NCBI GenBank assembly: GCA_028023455.1
Contig: JAQFVV010000022.1
Location: 10,311,100 to 10,375,099 of the forward strand
Length of the DNA stretch: 64,000 nt
Direction of reading: 5' to 3'
Source of the DNA: Epiperipatus broadwayi
Lineage: Eukaryota > Onychophora > Udeonychophora > Euonychophora > Peripatidae
The position numbers and the translations under genes were made by a program. Under the pieces are notes generated by a model that saw nothing but the letters and a program-made list of their open reading frames with translations, searched no databases and was not told the DNA's origin. Below are positions 56,327 through 64,000 of this stretch, piece by piece. The first letter of the stretch is position 1. Every line of letters begins with the position of its first letter.

Positions 56327-58314
56327 AGAATTGGATAGATCTGATATATTAAAAATCAACAAGTGAAAATTTGCCACATTGAGTCTTTAGAAAGAAATAA
56401 CATTGTAGAACAATCATATGCTTTATCGCCTTATAATATCTTTTGACTCTGTCCAAATTCAAATATCATTTTCTATCATTTTACTGGCTTTTCAGTAAAT
56501 TTCTTGAATCCTATCTTTTTTTATCATTATTTTTGTGCATTTATTTATTCATGAATCTTCTTTTAGTCTTCTGCTATTATCAATTTTATTGTCTATCTTG
56601 ATATTCTACAATTGTTCAGTCTTTATTCTTGATCATGCCAGATTGTTTTCTTTATGCATTCCTGCATCCATTCTTTCTTAACTTTTATTTTTTCCACTTT
56701 CTTGTTACTACTTACTGTTGACCTTGTTAATCTAATATTATGTACTCTTTATACATGGCTAGCTGATTACTTTTTTTAATATTTCAACAATCTAAATAGT
56801 TTTGTAAAATGGAATTATTTGTATATTATAAATACATAGTTTACGATTTTATGTAAATAATGAAATTGTATAAAGATGTATTGAGGATATAGGTATGTGT
56901 CTACATATTTTTATATTAATGTTTTGATATAAAATAATAAAAACATGTCTTAAATTAAAAAGAAGTTTAACTATTTATATATTTGATATTAAGAGTTTAA
57001 ATATTATCTGCATTAAAACTATTTTGTTGAATTCTGCAGATGGAGGATTACTTAAATATATGATTTGACTTTATCTTTCTGTCATTTTGACATAGCACTA
57101 ATCCACTTTCTCACATGCAAACAATGAATCATTTTCCATTTGATCAATTACTTTTGTTTTTAAATTTTTGAAATTTGTTCTGAAATATGTATTGACATCG
57201 ACTTCATAATACGTTGATATATTATTTATTTTCCTTCATCAAAATGGATGGCGTTAAATTTAGATATTAGTTTCATATTTTATCAACTTTTTTTTTATTC
57301 GTGTATATATATATGTTAAATATACATCTTAATAATGTTAGGTGCTTTATTATTCTGTAATGGTTATCCATCTTTAAAAGATTCGCCTTTAAATACTAAC
57401 TTCAAATCTTTTACTAGCAAATAGATGTAAATAACCTTAACATATTTATTCACAGAAATAAACTATACAAAGAACCAGACAACCAAATATTTCAAACATT
57501 GTATAGCTGAACCAATGAATATTTCAAAATTTTTACATGAGTGAAAAACATATGCATTATTTGTTTAGTTATAAGAATTTTTAAAGCATTTGCCATTAAG
57601 TTAACATTAAACGCAATCATGAATTTAACTTTTCTCTCAATTTTATTCTTTTATAACTTTTTTTTTTTATGTTTTGTATTGTTAAGGAGAATAAGGAGGA
57701 AAGACTTCCTTGACAATACATATTGCTTAAAAAGTTATTATCATAAAGGCAGATTTAACATCAATCACTTTCTAAGCTTTCTGTCTTTTGGTATATTTCC
57801 AAGACTCATAATTTATCCTAGTTTTAGATCATTATCATTTCTCTTCCTGTTTTCTACTTCTTTTATCCTTGACAGATCCGTCCAACATATTATTTTTAAT
57901 TCTTCTATCTTTAAATAAATGCTTGTTTTAAAGCCTTTTCTGCTTTATTTGCCCTGTTACTTTGAATCAAAAAAAAAATCTTTCCTTAGCAGGTAATGAT
58001 GGAAGTTTTGTCATGTTGACATAATATATCGGTTGTCTAATTACTTATGATGTTGCCTAGTTACTACCAACCTGAATCTAGTTAGAGAATAGATATAATT
58101 AATAATCAAATAGCTATACACAATTTTTAAAACTAATTATATAAACCTATAAAGTTGTAATTATAAAATTTATTTAAATGCACATTGATATTTATTGAAT
58201 ATTGAATAGCTTCACGCTCTCAGATCGAACCACTTCAGCTTCACCTATTTAAATAGACAGTAGGTTGAAGTAAGGAAGGGGTTCCCCTCTTTTCTTCCAA
58301 AGAATAAGCTTGTG
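56327..58314. other. AT-rich intergenic DNA without a supported gene
   Basis: The 125-codon ORF at 57541-57918 is hydrophobic and T-rich on both sides of a hairpin at about 57676-57720 (ttgttaaggag...cttccttgacaa). I saw no family motif and do not call it a gene. Confidence 0.35.
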
Positions 58315-58385
58315 GTTTAAGACCTGTAGAGGTCCCTACTATCGCATTTTTATAGGCATGTTCTTGAGGCTGCAGCCTTAATAAA
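58315..58385 (+). mobile_element. Hairpin element family D, half copy
   Basis: cctgtagaggtccctactat, cgcatttttataggc and gaggctgcagccttaataaa resemble the right arm of the hairpin at 43430-43490 (gcagaggtccctactgtcg, ttttttcaggc, ggttgtaaccttaat). Confidence 0.55.
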
Positions 58386-59305
58386 TAAACCTATAAAATA
58401 ATTATTTAATTCATAAAAAAGTAGATAATGTTTAGGAAAGTTAGTATTGAAAGAAGAGGATTACCAGCACTAAGGTTGACTCCATCATTACAGAATCATC
58501 ATCAACATCTGCACGATTTGTTATTTTGATGATGGTGATATTATGGATATACTGCTTCCAGATTTTTTTTCTTTTGCTTTTATTACTTAAAACATTAATA
58601 AGAAAAACCAAAACTTCAATTAAATAAAATGGCTGATTTGATGAAGAATTATTTATTAATAATTGCAAGTTAAAAGTTGACAAAGTAAAGTTGTAAAATT
58701 TTAATATAAATTTATTTTGACTAAAAAAAAAAAAACAGTGTATGAGTATATAAATAAAATAACAAACACTATATTTTAAAACTTTTTGAGTACTTAAGAT
58801 CTTCAAACTGTAGCATCATAAAGAATAGTAAAATAATTATATTTAAAATTAAACATTAAAATATAATTAAAATCAAATAAATATTTTATTTATTAAAAAT
58901 TATAATAATCTGTTATAGTAAAACAAATTTGAAGCATTAATAAAACCTATACAAAATTCAATCACATTTTACATATTCTTAAAAATATTACTATATGTTA
59001 TATAACATCAAAAACACGAGAAAAAAAAAGGTACTACTGTCGCTTTAAGTCCTGTTGTTATAAAAGCAAATAACAAATGATTATAGCAATATTTTAGTAA
59101 ACCAAAATATTTAATAATTTAAAATGACACCATGCATTTATTCATAAGAAATGAAATCAACAATTCTTGATTAAAATTATACTTGAATGAGAGAAGAGAT
59201 GGCCAAGTACAATAAGACATTTCAGTCGTTTGTGAATTTCATGTGATATGCAAACTTTATATCATCTTACATTGACAACAAATTTTGAAGTTCATTTTAT
59301 TTTTA
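58386..59305. other. AT-rich intergenic DNA
   Basis: tactactgtcgctttaag at about 59031-59050 echoes hairpin family D again. The 121-codon minus ORF 58806-58441 is AT-driven with no family motif. Confidence 0.35.
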
Positions 59306-59309
59306 TTTT

Positions 59310-59575
59310 ATTTTTAAACTCATAGTTTTGTAGTTAAATGGAGATAAAAGGTGGTTGTTGGAGGTTGCATTAGATCCTAAGATCTAGGTGCAGTGCTCAC
59401 AGATCCAAAGCTCCTCACTGACGAAGGCCACAAGCCAAAAACTAGTCTGGGAATATTGGATGAGTAGGCACTAGATGGGGATTTTATGCACAAGCCTTCT
59501 GGTATTCATTGATTACTCTAGCTTGCTGTGTGTGGCATACGTATAGTGAGTTTTGCCTGTTTTTTAAAAAAAAAA
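59310..59575 (-). mobile_element. Foldback family A, internal region plus arm (copy 6)
   Basis: In minus orientation it carries the internal region (ctcatagttttgtagttaa, gcattagatcctaagatcta, ggtgcagtgct) and one arm (actagtctgggaatattgga to gttttgcctgtttt). This is the left half of the composite seen at 17691-18060 and 23815-24207, followed on the right by an A-run (59562-59578). Confidence 0.85.
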
Positions 59576-60997
59576 AACATGAATTATATATTTTAATAAC
59601 TTTTAAAATTTCAATTTATTAAAATGGTGAATGCAAATTTATATTGTTATTAAGTTAATACATTATCACAATGTTTTTTAGTTTTTTTTTTTTTTTCATG
59701 TTTACAACTAATTGGTAACCTTGTGCATATGGAGATGATATTTGTCAACGAAGTACTTAATTAGAGCAGAATAAGCATTTTATTATATATTTACTCATCT
59801 GTGAAAATATCAGCTTGTTAATATACTATTTACAATAATAAATAATCCAGTGGTTTATTAGTCAAGGACATAAAATAATCTCAAGTAGAACTGTGATTCA
59901 TAAGCATTAATCTCCAGAGTTTGTCATGCATTATTCTTATTTTAATTAAGTCATTTTATTGCATATTCCCATTATTTAGAAATGTTTTTATTATGTAGTG
60001 GTAGAACAGAATTGATGATTCTTTTTAAATTATGCATGGTCTCAAATAAGTTTACTTTTTTATATATAGTTATTATTAAATTATTTATAACAAAGAATTT
60101 ACTTATTCATTTATTTATAAATAAATTAGTTTTTCATTATTTGCATTAATTTATGATAAACCTTGCTTATTGATAATTTTGCTACATAAGCACATATTGT
60201 TTCTTAGTACACTTTATTTTTTAATAATGTACATTATTTTTATAATCTTTGTTGTAGAGATTTTTTTTGTAAGTACATTAGTTGACACTAAATTGAAAAT
60301 GTTATTAGTAATTGTGACTATAAATCCATTTTCCAGTACAAATTCATACAGAGCTATTGATGCTGATGTTTATATTACACCTTTTTTTTTCACACACGTT
60401 GACGACCTTTCTCTCATGTATTGTTGCTATTGCTAAGTGGAAGAGATGAAGAGATATTCTTGTTTCTATTTCAGAATTTCAAAAAAAAGGAATTATTAGT
60501 AGGATCAATTCTTTGATTTTTTTTTATTTTGTAATAAATATGAATATTAAATTCATGACTCCATCAGCTTATTTTTTCAGTTGTTAATGGTGACCTCTCT
60601 TTTCATTAAATTAATATTTAGATAAATGAATGTGATTGTAGAATTTATTACAGACTGGTCTATTGTTATGTGGCACTTATGGATGTAATTAATTAGGACA
60701 ATTCTTCATGCTATAAATATGATTTATCTTTTGCATAATGAATTGATATAAACAGCTTTTCTAAGCCATTTTAATCATTTATGTGATTCTTTGTTTGATT
60801 ACTGCTGCCATATATATAAAAAAAAGTTTTATTACATTTGTTTCATGTAATTTATAATGTTTTCATTATGAGTTCTTTCTATATCAGAAAACATCTTTGA
60901 AGATAAATATATATATGCATAAGTTTAGACAAAAGTGAATTAATATAACATACTGTTATAAGGTCACGAGATTGTAGATATTGCTTTGTGCCATTTA
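59576..60997. other. AT-rich intergenic DNA without recognised features
   Basis: T-run at 59681-59696. The 88-codon ORF at 60170-60436 has no family resemblance. Confidence 0.4.
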
Positions 60998-61070
60998 ATA
61001 TAGTGATAGAATGGCAGGCTCTAAATTCAACATCCATGGATCATAGCCTCACTCTGTCATTTCTATGCTT
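60998..61070 (+). repeat. Putative SINE family 2, copy 4
   Basis: tagtgatagaatggcaggct, then ctaaattcaacatccatgga and tcatagcc, collinear with the minus-strand copy at 56257-56326. Confidence 0.4.
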
Positions 61071-61533
61071 GAACACCTTCTGAAACCTCCAACAATAAAT
61101 CATTCAATTTATTATTATAGAGCTTGCCATGTTCGTAAGCAAGGATTCAAATTTATGTGGAGCACAGAAACTTTTATAGGCAGTTAAAAATGTTATTAAG
61201 TAAACTAGTTTTTTTTTAAAAGTAGATAATTCATAGACAACTAAACTAGCCATATAGTTAGTTAGTGTTGATCTGCAAATTGTATCCAATTATTCTTAAC
61301 TTCAGTTTGGATCAGTCAGTAAATGCTAAAATGTTGACTTGTAAAGAAGAAAAAGCAATTGTAGTATAATGTTTTTTTCCTCTTTATATCTCTAGCCCAT
61401 GATTTTATTTTAACATAGCATTCCTAAATAAACAAATAATGCTGAATAAAAATATTCAAATAGCAGCGATAGAAAGATTCGTTTGTATGTCGGCATATTT
61501 AAATACTTTCAGTTTGCACATTCTTCATGTTTG

Positions 61534-61621
61534 TCAGCGCGACTGCCTTGCACTTGCAGGCAGTTGCCCGGGTTGCGGGTTCGCGTCCTGGCCGATGCTA
61601 TGACACTTTAAAAAAAAAAAA
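61534..61621 (+). mobile_element. tRNA-derived SINE, family 1, copy 3
   Basis: cagcgcgactgccttgcactt, ggcagttgcccgggttgcgg, B box ggttcgcgtcc (61578-61588), tggccgatgctatgacactt and a 12-A tail (61610-61621). The last ~40 bases before the tail agree with copy 2 at nearly every position. Confidence 0.88.
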
Positions 61622-62864
61622 GATGTTATTATTAAAGTAGCAGAGAGATTAATTCATAAATGTAACAGTTCTTTTTATACAAAACAAAATTGATTCTATT
61701 ATAATCTATTGAACATAAAATTAGCAAAACTCTAGAGAATCATTTCTTCTATGCAACCAACTGATATTAATATACGTACACATATGTTTATTTAAAATTT
61801 TAATTTTAAATTATTCTCTATAAAATAATACTAGTATTAAAAAAAAAAAGCGTAAGTGAAATTATATCCATCATCCTTTAATAAAATGATTTTATACCTT
61901 CTCTCCCCTCCTTTTCTCACTTTAATAAATTTTTAGAGTGAGTTGAGTAGAGAGGGGGGAGGGATGAGTTTAGATTAGCAATTCAAGCAGCAAAGTGACA
62001 GACTATCTAAGCTGTCTTTAATCTATTGATACAACCACCAGATGGTCTGCTATCATTATTATTAATGAAAATCACTATATGAGAGTATACTCAAACCCTG
62101 ACCTTACCCATAATTTTAAATCAGATACAAAAATATAAATATTTTTAAACAGTACTTATTCTCTACAGAGTTATGATCACTGAAGTTCATGATTTTCTTA
62201 TGGAGAGCTTCATTCATAATATTAAATACATTCTTTATATATATATATTCTTTAAATAGCCAATCACAGGGCAGAGGTTTCTCTAATAGCCTGATATAGA
62301 AGAACAGTGAAGGGAAGACATTTTTACCACTTTGGTTAGTGGTGAGAGTCTGAACGTTTTTTTCGTCATTATTTTATCCTCTAGCTAAAAATAACTAGAT
62401 ATCCATTTAACAAATAATTTTGGATAGTTAAGTGGATAACATGTGCTATTTATCTGAAAGAAAACTTCAAAGCTAGATTAGGACCTTTCTATATATATAT
62501 AAAGAACTTATGCTAGCCATATATCCAAGACTTGTTTATAGCTTGGTGTAGAGAATCAGATAATAAAACTGGTCTCACGATCCACCAAAATACAGTAATA
62601 TAATTATCAACGAATATATATATATGTAGAGTATTATAATAATATGGGTACTTCACTGTATTTGGTTATTTATAGTTCTAAGGAAGACTTGGTTTAGTTT
62701 AATTTGTCATCTAGATTGGAGAATTAATAAAGATATTATATTAAGTGGTTAAAGAAATGATTAATGTTATATATATGCGAATTGCTATAAAAGTGATTAA
62801 CCAGCAGAATAGCGATTTTTTAAGGCTCGAAAACTCGAAAACAATTTTTTATATTAATATATAG
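61622..62864. other. AT-rich intergenic DNA, possible diverged repeat
   Basis: 62380-62490 (tctagctaaaaataactaga, ggatagttaagtggataaca, tatctgaaagaaaacttcaa) is the clearest copy of the diverged repeat noted near 13540, 40490 and 53320. G-rich run at 61951-61963. No gene recognised. Confidence 0.35.
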
Positions 62865-63245
62865 GGTATATGAGCACAGACTTTTACACGACCCACCACT
62901 CTCCACTCTATTTCATAACACTGATATACTTGAGCACATATAAGTCGAAAAAATAAATAATCACCAATAGACGTATTTCATGCTAAACCAGCAATTATCA
63001 ATTGGGCCAAATTATTATCTCCACACATATATGCAGTAAGCGCTCAGATATATATTAAGATAACCAATCTTCGTACTTTAATGGACAGGCTTCAATCCAT
63101 TCCACATTCCAACTCTTCAACCATCCATCCAATTGAAAATCTGATGATAGAATGTTCAAAGGCCACCCTGAGGCCGAGATTCTCATCACACACATGTTGA
63201 CTTAAAATCAATATGACCCATCATGTACAGGACATAATCCATTTA
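62865..63245 (+). repeat. Dispersed ~330 bp repeat, copy 3
   Basis: gggtatatgagcacagactt, ccactctccactctatttc, aatggacaggcttcaatcca, ccatccatccaattgaaaat and gatgatagaatg(t)tcaaagg match 52455-52840 in opposite orientation and 8915-9240 in the same orientation. Confidence 0.85.
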
Positions 63246-63570
63246 ATACATATACAGGGATGGGCAGCCAAATACAATCAACTAACCTTAAGAAATTTTA
63301 TCCTTTTTTAAATATTTGGCTCTTTTTATAATGTTATCAATGACTGAACATAAGAATATACATTTACAACAATAATATCTTAAAATTATTTGCAAAAAGT
63401 ATGTCAAATATGAAAATATATGTTTGAAATACTTTTATTAAAGTAATCATATGATTAGTTATTCTACTGGTCATGTTTTATATATCAGTGGCCAAATGAT
63501 ACATCGAACATGACTGATCCATTCAATTGTCCAAATAACCAATTTAAGTCTCTTTTTTAAATAATAATAA

Positions 63571-64000
63571 TAAACTTGCAACTACAGATTGGCCATGTAA
63601 CCATGGCAATCCAAGCTATGTTAAACCCTTATAACTAATCCACAACATATAAAAATTCCTGTAGTCTTATGTAAATAAATAAATCAACTTGCACATACAT
63701 AAACCTACAACTGCAGATTGCCCATGTAACCACAGCATTCCATGCCATGTAAAACCATTGTAACTTAGCCACAGCATGAAAAAATTATAGTAACCTCATG
63801 TAAATCAATAAATCAACTTTTATATAAGTAAACCTGCATCTATGGATCGCTCATGTGACCACAGCAATCTAAATTATGTAAAACCCTTGTAACTAATATC
63901 CACAATGTGTAAAAATTCTTGCAATCCTATGTAAACCAATAAATCAACTTTTATATATGTAAATCTAAATTACAGATTGCCCATGAAAACACAATAATCT
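63571..64000 (+). repeat. ~129 bp tandem satellite, at least 3.3 units, open at right edge
   Basis: The landmark cagattgcccatg starts at 63585, 63714, 63844 (mutated) and 63973, a period of 129-130 bp. Each unit contains tgtaaccacagcaatcca, tgtaaaacccttgtaacta, a run like caacatgtaaaaattcc and aaatcaacttttatata. Units differ at roughly 15-20% of positions by eye. The array continues beyond the window. Confidence 0.93.

Noticed and set aside
57541-57918. 125-codon plus-strand ORF
   Set aside because: Hydrophobic, T-rich composition explains the lack of stops; no motif, no neighbouring exon-like signal.
58441-58806. 121-codon minus-strand ORF
   Set aside because: AT-driven, poly-F/K stretches from homopolymers, no family resemblance.
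11893-61621. True tRNA genes at the B-box sites
   Set aside because: No cloverleaf with acceptor and anticodon stems can be drawn by eye; A-tails and multiple copies fit SINEs.
63571-64000. CRISPR-like regular spacing
   Set aside because: The whole 129 bp unit repeats with even divergence; there are no unique spacers. It is a satellite.

Overview
This 64 kb window is AT-rich (roughly 70% or more by eye) eukaryotic intergenic DNA, almost certainly from an invertebrate animal. The evidence is several classes of animal transposable element: an RTE-clade LINE, two or three other LINE families, Penelope-like elements (PLEs) with GIY-YIG endonuclease ends, a hAT transposon of the ZBED5/GTF2IRD2-like type, tRNA-derived SINEs, and foldback (MITE-like) elements. 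I found no convincing host gene exon, rRNA gene, true tRNA gene or CRISPR array. The species is not resolvable by reading alone; mollusc, chelicerate and cnidarian remain open.

Layout. 0.4-2.1 kb: decayed hAT transposase (minus). 4.2-5.2 kb: old 5' part of an RTE LINE (minus). 8.6-10.9 kb: a PLE-like terminal hairpin, a ~330 bp dispersed repeat, an RTE scrap, a LINE C-terminal fragment (plus) and an inverted PLE tail. 11.9-24.7 kb: a SINE, three foldback loci, local tandem duplications, and the 3' end of LINE family B. 25.8-26.8 kb: a PLE endonuclease relic enclosed by ~275 bp inverted arms. 28.6-32.7 kb: the centrepiece, a 3.29 kb full-length RTE with an intact 995-codon ORF and perfect 12 bp target-site duplications, inserted into an older polyadenylated retrocopy. 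36-43 kb: a foldback copy, a PLE endonuclease end and a 48 bp stub of the RTE. 43.4-49.7 kb: a perfect-looking hairpin, a decayed LINE, then two head-to-tail copies of LINE family B (minus). 50-64 kb: a 121 bp tandem duplication, nested palindromes, a PLE GIY-YIG end with its 3' tail, two further copies of the ~330 bp repeat, SINEs, foldback scraps and a ~129 bp satellite running off the right edge.

The pieces do not form a pathway. They are layers of insertion and decay. The intact RTE is the only plausible source of enzymatic activity; the SINEs and the retrocopy carry A-tails, whereas the RTE and LINE-B copies end in CATCA/ATGATG-type microsatellites, so the RTE may not be the machinery that mobilised the A-tailed sequences (inference).
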